Below, one piece after another: positions 46,560 through 59,800 of a stretch of DNA of 64,000 nt. Within the stretch, counting starts at the first letter, position 1; each line of letters opens with the position of its first letter. The DNA is taken from the NCBI GenBank assembly GCA_949752795.1, contig OX457074.1:7825527-7889526 (forward strand), in the 5' to 3' direction. The DNA comes from Hyperoodon ampullatus (taxonomy: Eukaryota; Chordata; Mammalia; Artiodactyla; Ziphiidae). Made by a program: the position numbers and the translations under genes. The notes below the pieces were generated by a model. That model saw nothing but the letters and a program-made list of their open reading frames with translations. It was not told the origin of the DNA and did no database searches.

Positions 46560-46793
46560 TATTTTAAAAAAACATTTATTTATTTGGTTGCACCGGGTCT
46601 TAGTTGCTGCAGGCAGGCTCCTTAGTTGTGGTTCCAGGGCTCCTTAGTTGCAGCTCGCCAGCTCCTTAGTTATGGCATGCGAACTCTTAGTTGCAGCCTG
46701 CATATGGGATCCAGTTCCCTGACCAGGGATCGAACCCGCGCCCCCTGCACTGGGAACGTGGAGTCCTATCCACTGTGGCACCAGGGAAGTCCC
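46560..46793 (-). mobile_element. tRNA-derived CHR-type SINE with an expanded body, antisense (cluster member 2)
   Basis: It has a T-rich start and 'ggttgcaccgggtcttagtt', then several 'ccttagttg' repeats in the body, then 'gaccagggatcgaacccgcg' and 'caccagggaagtccc'. The body differs from both the short and long CHR forms. Confidence 0.85.
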
Positions 46794-46796
46794 CCT

Positions 46797-47158
46797 ATTG
46801 AATTTTTTAAAATAAATTTATGTATTTATTTACTTATGGCTGTATTGGGTGTTTGTTGCTGCGCGCGGTCTTTCTCTAGTTGCGGTGAGCAGGGGCTACT
46901 CTTCATTGTGGTGTGCGGGCTTCTCATTGCGGTGGCTTCTCTTATTGCGGAGCACAGGCTCTAGGCACGCGGGCTTCAGTAGTTGTGGCACGTGGGCTCA
47001 GTAGTTGTGGCTCACAGGCTCTAGAGCGCAGGCTCAGTAGTTGTGGCGCACAGGCTTAGTTGCTCAGAGGCGTGTGGGATCTTCCTGGACCAGGGCCCGA
47101 ACCCGTGTCCCCTGCATTGGCCGGCGGATTCTTAACCACTGCGCCACCAGGGAAGTTC
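46797..47158 (-). mobile_element. CHR SINE, long form, antisense (cluster member 3)
   Basis: It begins with an AT-rich tail and 'ggctgtattgggtgtttgtt', contains 'ggctcagtagttgtgg' repeats and ends 'gccaccagggaagttccc'. It is followed by a poly(C) run and 'atattgaattt', which echoes 'attgaattt' at its other end, so a short duplication is likely. Confidence 0.9.
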
Positions 47159-47715
47159 CCCCCCCCACCCATATTGAATTTAATACTTTAGTAGTTGCAC
47201 CTAAATTTCTAGCAAGGCTGTTTTTCTATGTGATGACTTACTGGGTTTTGTTTCTACCAAGCTGCCTGTTTATAAGTCCACTTGTCAAACATTTAATGAA
47301 GCAAGGCCTCCTATCAGGCACGATGAATTCATACACGCTCCGCACCAAGGAGCTCCGGTACCAGGGAAGGAATACATTCTTCACCCAAATAACTCTAATG
47401 CCAGGTAGAAAGTGATTGGTGCCACTAGGAAATCTTCAGATATATTCTTTAAACAGGATAAAGTGTTATGGGCCTTTAGAGAAGAGAACAGTCTCTTCCC
47501 CCTGGGGTGGTTCTGGGAAGATGTGGCATTTGGACCAGACTCTGAAGGACAGGCCAGATTTGGAAATTAAGTTCCTAATGCTCGTCTGACTCCTCGGGAT
47601 TGTAGAACGTTTGACCTGAAAGGGACCTCAAAGGTACGTTAGTTTCACGCTCTACTTGGTTCCCAAGCTCCTGGTCTCTAATTCATGGAAACTGAGGACT
47701 CTTATTAGCTGCAGC

Positions 47716-47929
47716 TTTTATTTGTTTGTTTGTTTTTGCGGTACGCGGGCCTCTCACTGCTGCGGCCTCTCCCGTTGCGGAGCACAGGCTCCGGACGCGC
47801 AGGCTCAGCGGCCATGGCTCACGGGCCCAGCTGCTCCGTGGCATGTGGGACCTTCCCGGACCGGGGCACGAACCCGTGTCCCCTGCATCGGCAGGCGGAC
47901 TCTCAACCACTGCACCACCAGGGAAGCCC
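47716..47929 (-). mobile_element. CHR SINE, short form, antisense
   Basis: A (TTTG)n tail and 'gcggtacgcgggcctctcac' open it, and it ends 'caccaccagggaagccc'. No clear target-site duplication was found. Confidence 0.93.
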
Positions 47930-49130
47930 TAGGCACCTGCTTTGAATGAACTGGAGATGACCCACTCATGTTGTTGCCGCCAAATTAACTCATTTTGGCG
48001 TAGACTTCAGAAATGGAATTTCCGTGCACTTGAACTTCTTATAAATGGGTCATCAATTCAGAAGGCCATAGCTCAGAGACTGTCATTTTAAAAATTAGGC
48101 TTGGGCATGTCCACGCCCATGAAATTACACAAGGGTGCACAGGACATCCCTCCTTAGTTAGCTCTGAGTATCAGAATGTGCTTGACACTGTACCACCCCA
48201 GCAGATGACAGAAATTAACTGCATGCAAAGCAGATCAAATACTGTGGTTACCATTCATGAGTCTCATTGTATATTCGATGCTCACTAAAGCAGACTGCAC
48301 CCTTAAAATAAGAGTATACAGAAATCACAGTATGTCCATACACAATGGATGCTAGGTAGCTGGCAAAATGAATGGGACTATAAGAAACAAGAGGGTACAA
48401 AATATTGTTAAGCAAAAAAAGCGAAGTGCCAAACATTCTCCACTTATGGGGAAAAGGCTATCTCTACATACACACAAGTATCCATATGTGTGCACTTACA
48501 CACGAACAGCACTTTTCTAGAGGGACATACTTAGTAGTGGCTTCCTCTGGGGTAGAGGCATTGAAGGTCTGGGGTGGGAGACACACTTTTTGTTCTAAGC
48601 CTTTGTATTGTTTGAATTTATTACTGTGTATATATACAGTATTGCCTTTTTAATTAAAATGTTTTTAAGTGTAACTTACACTTAAAAAAACATGTTACCA
48701 GTTTTATATATCAGTGCCCTGCCTTAAGATTTTGTGTGAAAATATAAAGATTATGTTGCCAAAGAAGCTTGACAAATGCTGAGCTAGTCTAATTGCCTCC
48801 TGCTGCAGATGGGGAGCTGGAGACCAGAGAGGCTCTTTTTCTGCCCAGGCTCTTTCTGTCTGGAGAAAAGGCACTCAATTTTCTCTAAGTTTTTTATTCA
48901 GAGGAAAAAAAGGCAATGCTTATCATAAAGGAGCTTACTGCTACGGGAGGAATTTATAAGACATCTGGAGGGAGGGGATGTTGGGGACTGCCTGCTTGCA
49001 GGATGACTCAAATCCTAAAATGCCACCCAGTCATCTTCATGTGAGGCCACCTTGAGACTGTCACCCCTGTCCCCTGCTTTCTTAGGAACATAAATCTTAC
49101 CTCCCTCATTTGCAGTGGACTACTCGAATC
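47930..49130. other. DUSP3 downstream spacer
   Basis: Positions 48,250-48,700 look like an old LINE 3' end ('tccatacacaatggatgcta', 'gaatttattactgtgtatat'). The rest is unassigned. No gene is seen. Confidence 0.4.
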
Positions 49131-49146
49131 AAGAATATTCCAGTCA

Positions 49147-49468
49147 GGACTTCCCTGGTAGTGCAGTGGTTAAGAATCTGCCTGCCAATGCAGGGGACAT
49201 GGGTTCGAGCCCTGGTCCGGGAAGATCCCACATGCCGTGGTGCAACTAAGCCCGTGCGCCACAACTACCGAGTCCATGTGCCTCAACTACTGAAGCCCGC
49301 TTGCTTAGAGCCCGTGCTCCACAACAAGAGAAGCCACTGCAGTGAGAAGCCCTCACACTGCAACGAAGAGTAGCCCCCGCTCACCGCAACTAGAGAAAGC
49401 CGGTGTGCAGCAACGAAGACCCAACGCAGCCAAAAATAAATAAATAAATAAATAAATTAATTAAAAAA
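49147..49468 (+). mobile_element. CHR SINE, long form, just downstream of the DUSP3 poly(A) site
   Basis: The head is 'ggacttccctggtagtgcag', the body has repeated 'caactac' phrases, and the tail is (AAAT)n. A perfect 16-base duplication (49,131-49,146 and 49,469-49,484) flanks it. It lies only about 250 bases past the inferred DUSP3 cleavage site. Confidence 0.96.
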
Positions 49469-49753
49469 AAGAATATTCCAGTCAATTACACCACAATAAA
49501 GCTGAAAGTTTTTTAAATTAAATTATTTTTAAAGATTATTCCTAACACAGGAAATTTCTGGTACTGGAGAGGTGTTCAATAAATATTTACTGAATGAATG
49601 TAATCATCATGGAACCTGTAATCAGGAGGGCTAATTTTTAGATGATTATTTTAAAACGTCAGAAAAAGCAAAGAAAAGCTAAGCATAAAAGTATAAAAGA
49701 CAATCAACTATGATAAGAAGGACAAAAAAGACCATTTCTTTGTAATGTAAGAC

Positions 49754-49759
49754 ATTTAT
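49754..49759 (-). terminator. DUSP3: DUSP3 poly(A) signal AATAAA
   Basis: The hexamer AATAAA reads on the minus strand in 'accaaaataaatgtctt', about 3.49 kb after the stop codon. Its use is inferred. Confidence 0.65.
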
Positions 49760-51124
49760 TTTGGTTACAGTTTTAGTGTTTTAATACTGATTTGTGATAG
49801 AACAGACATTAAAGTTACTTGTTTTTAAACCAATGTAATACCTTCCCCTTTTCTGTCCAGAAAATTCACACTTTCACAATCAAATTGCCCTAAAAGCTGA
49901 CAGGAGGTAAGTAAAGTTTCCAAACAATCTGCTCTCCCAACCGGAGATGGCCTCTCTTTCCAATCAGGATAAAATCTTGACTTGGAAGGACCATCATTGT
50001 TGGCTCTTCAGTGATTTTTGTGCAGGTCTTATGACAGAAAACTTCCTGCGAGAAAAGCTAATATATTCACATTTTAAGATCAGTGCTTATTTCGATTAAA
50101 ACATTAGCATCTTATCATTAACTTGTGACACAAAAGGCACCAACATTCCTTTTCCAAGCGTCCAGCACCACAGGTGGAACACAACGCCACCTGCTGGTCA
50201 TCATATGGTTACACACCCTATGATTTCCAGATGGCGGTCAATATCAATGCGGATTCTTAAAGAACCCTAGGGTGTCAGAGCCAAAAGGGACCTTAGAGGT
50301 CTTCAAGTTGAGTCCCCTTGCTTGACAGATGGTGATCTCTGCTCTCCAGCTCACTCAGAATGGCAGGGAAACAGACCAGCCTGCGAAAGGTGTACTGCTT
50401 TAGAATCTAGAAGAAAACTGTTTGGTGCTCTCATCTGGCCTGGATGGGGGTTTGCTAGTCAAAGAAAGAGATCAGGTCAGAGGAGGGTGTAAGAGGCACC
50501 CTGAGTTCCTATCCCATCACTTCCCGGGGTAGAAAGCTACCCAGAAGCGGCTTTCCACTCACAGCTGGGCATGTGTTGGCTCAAACAATAGAATTTGATT
50601 TTGAGGAGCTACATCTCGCGAAGTAAATACAGCGTTGCTGGGACCAAAGACTATCAAGAAAACCCAAGTTATCAGCCAAAAAGTAGCCCCAAAGTGAAGG
50701 CATTAATTCTCCCCATGGCCTTTTCTCCAACATACCCCTAACGAAGGGTCCTTCAAGAGATCCTGGTCAGCTGGCCTAAGTAGCTGTGGCTGTCCTGTGC
50801 AGGGACCACTGCCTGGGCGTGGGAGGGGGACCCCCGCCCCAGCTCCTGGGCCTCTTCCGGAAGTGGAGCAGAAAGCTCTGACTTAGGGATGCTACATGTT
50901 TCCTAGAAGAAGAGCCACACATTCTAACCCGGTTGGGGACCCACGCTTTTTACTTCCTTGTCCTAGAGCAGAGTCCCGCCGCCTCCAACACCACAGCTCG
51001 AACAGCTGTCCTCTGGCCACAAAGCTAACTGGCTCCTGTGCACACAAGCTGGGTCATGGACATGCCCAGGGGCTCATTTCTTGAGGGGTGTAGTATGAGA
51101 GAAAGAATTCAGCTTCAGAGAGCA

Positions 51125-51310
51125 GCCAACCTGGAATCTCGCCTCAGCTCTGCCTTAGAGCTGGGCAGCCCTGAGCACTACACCCCTAACTCACTCTGAA
51201 TCCCAGTTCCTTTCCTGAAAGGTAACAATACATGAATAAGCCCTACCAAGTTAATAGGTTATTGTGAGGATCAAGATAGATTAAGTGCGAGAGTTATCTG
51301 AGCACTGTGA
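51125..51310 (+). repeat. MIR SINE remnant in the DUSP3 3' UTR
   Basis: Diverged sense-MIR features occur on the plus strand: 'tcgcctcagctctgccttag', 'gaatcccagttcctttcctg' and 'ttattgtgaggatcaagata'. It is antisense to the DUSP3 transcript. Confidence 0.5.
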
Positions 51311-52220
51311 GGGACATAGGGGAGAGGGTGGCCGTTTCACTTAGGTGGGTCTATTGGGGCAGCCTCGTAGCTGAAAAAGAAGACAGATTCTAGTTTGTTC
51401 GGGGCTGCTGAGGTCACAAAGCAAAGGGGACATCCAGGCTGCGGAGGTGCTGCTCCTGCCAAGACAGAGACCGTTACACCTGGGTGTGAAGCCCGAGCCA
51501 CACCTGCTTCTCCTCAACCTAGCTGGAAGCTTCTGGTCAACTCTGGAAAAGGCACATTCCCCACCTCCATACAGTAATAACGCTGCCTGAATTGAAACTT
51601 AAAACTGAATTTTAAATATTCAACAAAAGTCCCTGATATTTCCTTTCAGGTAAGACTCCTTTGCAGATCCTTGCAAGTGATCCTACCACCAAGTCAGGCT
51701 TCTGGGAGCTTGATACACCCACCAGAACAACACCCTGCATATATTTGGTGCTCAAAAAAAAAAAGTTTAATTCCACAAACTTTTATCAGACATCTATGTG
51801 CTAAGCGCCAGGGGCAGAGCTGAGGACCACCTCTCTGCCATTAGGGAACCTGAAGATGACAGCACTGCATCGCTCGCCCTGATGACAATCAGGTCAAGTG
51901 CTAACAAGACTGGGTTCAAAACAAAACTCCCATATTCTGACAAATGTGCGCACACGCACATGTGTGTGAGTGCTTGTGCGTTCCGACGTCATCCTAAAAA
52001 AGTCCTTACAAAGGCTGTTTCTTTTTGTTTGCTCTACCACCAGTAAAGGCTCCGTTTGGACGTTCCGCCATGTTTCCTTTCTGCCTGGTTGAGTCATTTT
52101 TGCTGCCGAGGCTCCTGGACCTTTTCTGGCAACAGAGAGCTGTAAGAACTACCTGTGAGTGGGCAGGATGTGAGCCTGGGCCCGTTCATCCCCTTGCTTG
52201 TCCAGCCACTGGCTGTGTTG

Positions 52221-52222
52221 CC

Positions 52223-52273
<51 letters not shown>

Positions 52274-52305
52274 ATACGCACACGCGTGCACGTGCACGCA
52301 CGTGC
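52221..52305. repeat. (CT)n(CA)n plus alternating CG/CA tract
   Basis: About 14 CT units and 12 CA units are followed by 'cacacgcgtgcacgtgcacg', a nearly strict purine-pyrimidine alternation. The alternating part can adopt Z-DNA. In the DUSP3 mRNA it becomes a UG-rich run. Confidence 0.9.
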
Positions 52306-53248
52306 TATAATTGGCCAACTTCCTCCTCCTGTTCTTGGAATAGTAACCGAGACAAAAAGCAGTGAGCACGAGTGGCTTGGGCTCGCCAACACTATAATTC
52401 AGGACAAAATCCTTGTAATTCTCCCAATGGTGGGGTTTTTAAATAGGCTGGACTTCAACACCCTGTTTTCTAAAAAAGAAAAATAAAACCCTGCCCAAGA
52501 CAGCGCTCTTCTAACCGACCAAGTGACCTCTGAGAGCCGGGTACCCCAAACAGGTGGATTCTGAACTCAAGCCTTCCAAGGAGTCACATTTTTTAAACAA
52601 TTAATTTAGGAGAGTCCTCCAGGGGCATGTATTTGCCCACTCAAAGGCTTCTTTGTTTCGGTATCTTTAATCCTAAGGAAATCATTAAAATGCAGTCTCT
52701 TCATGGGAATTTCCACCCACGGACAACTGACACTGAGTCAACTTCAGACCTCACGACGTGCCTCTGCCTACGAGCAGGGTGTGGGGACAGGGGAGACAGA
52801 CACGGTGCGGGGAGAGGGGCCGTGTTTGCATAGTTCCTTTACAGGGCTGGGGTCCCCACTCAGGAGAGGGTCCAGGGGTGAAGGGTGGGGAGGCGGGGAG
52901 GGGCCCCTGTGAGCGTCTCAGGCCTTACACTTCCACACACCTCTTGCCCTGGGTCAGCCAGGAGAAGCACGCCCGTCACAGGCCTGCGCCCCCTCTGCGC
53001 CCCCTCCTCAGGGTGAGGACATCATAAATTGTAGGCACCAGGGAGCAGGAATGCCCTCCTCAACAAGCTTCTTTATATACTCCCCAGGGGGAAAGTGGCC
53101 CAGGGCTGTGTTGGGACAGACGTGTGGGCAAGTGCCTGGTGATGCTGGGAGCAGGGTACACTGTGTTTCCTAAACATGGCAGCTTGGGACGCCACAACCA
53201 GGGCGCCTCCCTCCATCCGACCTCTAGAGAAGAGGCAGTGAGGGCGCC

Positions 53249-54750
<1,502 letters not shown>

Positions 54751-54804
54751 AAAGGTACGTGCGAGTCAAATAAAAACACAAGAAATCAAAACAAACACAC
54801 AAAC

Positions 54805-55018
54805 AGGGCTTCCCTGGCGGCGCAGTGGTTGAGAGTCCGCCTGCCGATGCAGGGGACACGGGTTCGTGCCCCGGTCTGGGAGGATCCCACATGCCGCGGA
54901 GCAGCTGGGCCCGTGAGCCATGGCCGCTGAGCCTGCGCGTCCGGAGCCTGTGCTCCGCAACGGGAGGAGGCCACAGCAGTGAGAGGCCCGCGTACCGCAA
55001 AACAAACAAACAAAAACA
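54805..55018 (+). mobile_element. CHR SINE, short form, sense, in DUSP3 intron 2
   Basis: It begins 'agggcttccctggcggcgca', ends 'cgcgtaccgc' and has an (AAAC)n tail that merges with an A/C-rich flank. Because the flanks are low complexity, the duplication is not defined. It is antisense to DUSP3. Confidence 0.93.
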
Positions 55019-55814
55019 CACACACAAAAACACCCTCTCGTGGTCCCCCAAATGTCCCACGAGGCTCTACCAAATCTGCCCCTCCCCCCACCACTGACGT
55101 AATCCCCTCCTCCCTCCCCTCCCTCCCTCCAGCCGCCGGCAACACAAGCCCACTCCCCATACTCCTTCATCCCCCCTCCCTGCTTTGGTCCCCCCACCCC
55201 CTGACGGGCCACATATCTTTTTCACTTGTTTGCTGTCATCTTCCCCCAAAACATAAGCTCCACGAGGGCAGGGATGTCCATCTGTTTTGCTCCCTGCTGC
55301 ACCCCCAGCATTGGGTGAAGGAAGGAAGGGATGGTCAGGAGAGGTCAGAGGCGTTGTCAACAAGGTTCTTGTAGCCTGAGCTACAGAGAAGCCTCGGCTT
55401 CTCTTATCCCCACCCCCTCCTCACACGGTGCTCAGTTCAGGTCCTTGTCACCTCCCACCTCTGCCCCCTCACCTCCACACTGAGCTCTCGCTCTATCTTC
55501 ACCACCACCAACCCACACTCCAGCTGGAGGGAGCTTTCTAAAATATAAACGTGACCTGCCACCATTAGCCGGGGAGTCTAGTCCCCAAGGTGTGACTTAC
55601 CAGGCCAATCGCCCACGGCCCCGACACCTTTCCAGGCTTTTTCTCACCTCTGTGCCTTTGCACATGTTGTTCCGTCTACCTGGAACATCCTCTCCCTCTT
55701 GGCTACTTGGCAAACTCCTGCTCATACCTTAAGACCCCAGCTCAAGTCTTTCCTTTGTCAGCATCGGGACTTAGAACCCAAATCTTTGAAGTCATGTGAA
55801 TCTGGGTTTAAATT

Positions 55815-56200
55815 TTAACCTGCTGGTGGTGATGGTTAACCTCATCAACTTGGCTTGTCTCTGATGCCCACTTGCTTGGTGAAACACTAGTCTCGAAGAG
55901 ATTTTGTAGATGTAATGAATATCTCCCATCAGTTGACTTTAAATAAAGGAGATCACCCTTGATAAGGTGGGTGGGCCTCATCCAATCAGTTAAAGATCTT
56001 AAGAACAAAAAACTGAGGCTTCCTGGAGAAGGAATTCTACCTCCAGAAGTCCTGCCCGAGTTTCCAGCTGCCGGTCTGCCTGACAGATTTCAGATTTGCC
56101 AGCCCCTATGATTACGTGAACCAATTCTCTGAAATAAATAATAGCTATATTCTATTGGTTCTGTTTTTCTGGAGAACCCTGGCCAATACACTGGTTATTA
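55815..56200 (+). repeat. LTR-like (MaLR-type) remnant, family uncertain
   Basis: It starts 'gatggttaacctcatcaact', contains 'ggtgggtgggcctcatccaa' and 'agaaggaattctacctccag', and ends 'tctattggttctgtttttct' and 'ggagaaccctggccaataca'. This is a common old mammalian interspersed repeat. Confidence 0.55.
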
Positions 56201-56313
56201 CTCTATGACCCACCTAAGCCCACTGTGCCTCAGCTTCCTTGTCTGTGCTAATAGTACTCATGGCACAAGGTGGTTGGAAGATTAAAGGAAGCAACACGTA
56301 AAACCCGTAGGCT

Positions 56314-56660
56314 AGGGACTTACCTGGGAGCTCAGTGGTTAAGAATCTGCCTGCCAATGCAGGGGATACGGGTTCGATCCCTGGTCCGGGAAGATCCCAC
56401 ATGCCGCGGAGCAAATAAGCCCGTGCACCACAACTACTGAGCCTGTGCTCTAGAGCCCACGAGCCACAACTACTGAGTCTGCGTGCCACAGCTACTGAAG
56501 CCTGCGCACCTAGAGCCCATGCTCCACAACGAGAAGCCACCGCAATGAGAAGCTCGCGCACCGCAACGAAGAGTAGCCCCCGCTCGCCACAACTAGAGAA
56601 AGCCCGTGCACAGCAATGAAGGCCCAATGCAGTGAAATAAATTAATTAAAAAAAAAAAGA
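56314..56660 (+). mobile_element. CHR SINE, long form, sense, in DUSP3 intron 2
   Basis: It begins 'agggacttacctgggagctc', has the tRNA-like 'gggttcgatccctggtccgg', several 'caactactgag' phrases and an AT-rich tail ending in an A-run. A short 'taggct' match at both ends is the only sign of a duplication. Confidence 0.92.
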
Positions 56661-58929
56661 CTTAGGCTTGTGCCTGGCAGATGGGAACATTCAATAATAA
56701 ATACTAGCCAACACTACAAGTCCTCTGCTGGCACCTGGTACATCCTCTTCTACAGCAGCCTGGCTCTGTGTTAGTGTCGGCCACACAAAGACCGACCCTC
56801 CTCTGCCAGAGTGTGAGTTCCTTAAGGGTAAGGACTGTGGGGTGCTGATTTTAGATGCCCTACAATCTCCAGCATACAGTAGGTGCTCAATAAATATTTG
56901 CTGACCAGTTGAGTGAATGAATACCCACCAACACCTCTACACGGGCATTATTCTGAAGGAAATCTGCTGGCCCAGAATCAAACAGAGTGTCTTCCGTTCC
57001 CATTACCCCATCCCCCAAACATAACCCTATTTTCCCAATGCTGATGAGCTGGAACGGGGAGTCCTCCACTTTCCTGCCCATTCACTCTCTGGCCAGTGGA
57101 CCCAAAGTATTCAGAGTGGGGCTTTCCCTGCCCCTGCCCTGGCAACGGGACCCTCTGCAGAGCAGCTGCCTCACCACCTGGAACCAGGAACGGACTCAGC
57201 ATGCCCAGGGCTCATAGAGCCAGTGCGGAAGGGGAGGGTTCAAAGCCCATCCTTCCAGGCCCCGCCCAGATGCCACCTCCTCCACGAAGCCTCCCTTGAT
57301 CTTCCCAGATGGAAGTGACTGCTTCCTTCTCTGAGTGCCCCTGGCCTCTCCCCTCCTCTCCCCTCTCCAAAGTGATGGGACCCCAGCTCCCCCGAGCCCG
57401 GCACAGTGTTGGGGGCCAGCGCATTCCTGTTGACTCACTTGGCCAGTCAATCCTGGAAGCATTTACACTGGGCATTAGAACCCTTGGAATTCCTTTTTGT
57501 CACTGGTTCAGTAATCCAGTGTGCCTGCTATGTGCCTGGGAGTGCTAGGGTGCTAGGGAGACCAGACAAGAGACACAGCAGACCCAGCCTGAGGGCAGGC
57601 TTCATGGAAGAGAGGACACTATGCCCAGTACTCAAGCACGAGGTGGAGTCTGCCAGAGGACAGGGCAGGGAGAGGCAGAGAGAGCCTTCCAGACTAATGA
57701 CCCAACCCACGCGGGCTAAGGCAGGAGGTCACACAAAGTCAGGGTGTGTTCCTAGTTGTATGGAAAGAGGAAACCATCAGAGGGCTCTAAGTTCCCTGAA
57801 TGGATGACCAGTCAATACACAGGAAGAGCGAAATCCATCCCCTTAACCGGGCCCCTCGTTCTCGTCTATACAGGAGCTCAGAGCAGCCGCAGAGGAGGTG
57901 GGTAAGGTGTACAAGGCAGTGGAGGACCACGAAGGGCCTGATGATAAAGTCTGCAGATTCCCCAGACAATAAAACTTCTCTTCTGGGCCCCAAACGTGTG
58001 CTAACCAGCGGCTAGTAAACTCTGTTCCCTGGAAATCATTCCAGTGGGGAGGCTGCTGGGACAAGAAGCATCAGGGTAGCAGAGACAGGCTAGAATCAGG
58101 AGAACAGGGCTGATGACGCCTCAGTGGGGGGTCACTCCCCCTGGGAAGGTTTGGGGTGGGGAGGAAGAGGCTGGAGGAAGTGGCGGGAAGGTAAAGGCAG
58201 TTGCTGAGAGAAACAAGCTAAAAGCAGAAAGGGCAAGCGGCCCAGCCTGCTCAGCTGCTGTCTACCCTCTGGCCTTCTAGGATTTCTCTCTGGCACGCCT
58301 CGCCCGACTGCCAGCACCTCAGCAGTTCTGCTTCAGTCTTACCTTATATTTGGGAGTTGCAGGAAGCATTTAAAAACTGGGCCAGAGTTTGCTGACTTTG
58401 GGCCTAAGCCGATCATGACTGCCCCCCCGCCGCCGCCAGGTATTCACGTGACCCAGCTGTAGCCAGTGAGATGTGAGGGGGGCTCCACGGGGGGGCTTCT
58501 AGGGAATGTTTCACTTTCTCTTAAGAAAAGAGAGAAACATGAGGAAGAGAGGGCTGCCTCATCTTTTGCTGCACTTTGTCCTGTTGGGAGGTGGTAACCA
58601 GATCTGCCTCAGCCATCTTGGGACCATCAGGGGAGTCCCCAACACTAAGGGTGGCAGAAGAGTCCTGAAGCCACCACAGAGCTGCTGAATCAACAAGCCC
58701 TGGAGCCCCTTCACCTCAGGATTTCTTATCACGGAAAATAATAGATCTTCATTATTGCAGCTATCTGAATGGGGGGAGGGGCTGGCAACTGACTCTCAGC
58801 CAAGGTCAGATGAAACACAAGGACCCCGGGGCTGCCGCTGTGTGATGGGTTTGTACATCTTGTGTAATGTGAAGCCACCTGATGGGCAGCCAGGTGAGCA
58901 GAGAGAGACCCGAAGCTCTCAGTCATTCA

Positions 58930-59301
<372 letters not shown>

Positions 59302-59644
59302 TCAGCTGACCACCTGGCAGCCCTCGGGGGAGAAAGATGGAGAAGATCCTAAGCCTCTTGGCCCAGCAAGGACCCTCCATGCTCCGGCCCCTGACTACTT
59401 CTCCAGCCCCAGCTTATGACCCTCTGCCCTCACTCCAGCCACATCTAATTACCTGCCCCAAATAGTCTGGGCATTTTCATGCCCGTGCTGTTCCCTCTGC
59501 CTGGAATGCCCTTCTCCACCATCTTCATGGAAACGTACCCTCTCATTTCTCACCACCCTTGGCAGTATTTCCAATCTCCCCTCCATTCAGCATTGTGCTC
59601 CCTATACTGTGGTGGTGGTATCACCACGGGGCTAAAAATGGGCT

Positions 59645-59800
59645 CTGGAGCCAGACTGCCCGAGTCTGATTCCAGCCCGGCCACTTACCAGCCAGACAAC
59701 CTTGAACAAGCCACTAAACCTTTCTGTGCCTCAGTTTCCCTATCTGTAAAATGAGGGTGATAACAGTACCTACTGTTAGGAGTTGTTTTGAGTGTCAAAT
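59645..59800 (+). repeat. MIR SINE inserted in an L2 remnant
   Basis: The sense MIR order is clear: 'gtctgattccagcccggcca', 'cctcagtttccctatctgta' and 'aaaatgagggtgataacagt'. L2-like sequence lies on both sides. Confidence 0.75.

Larger units (their letters stand above)
49735..53248 (-). other. DUSP3: DUSP3 3' UTR
   Basis: About 3.5 kb of sequence with no CHR or L1 insertion follows the DUSP3 stop codon. It ends at an AATAAA on the minus strand (plus strand 49,754-49,759), with cleavage expected near 49,735. The length agrees with the long 3' UTR known for DUSP3 mRNA. Features inside it are a MIR remnant (about 51,125-51,310) and a compound CT/CA microsatellite (52,221-52,305), which would be read as a UG/AG repeat in the transcript. 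The absence of young SINEs over this length, against their density on both sides, supports constraint. Confidence 0.75.
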
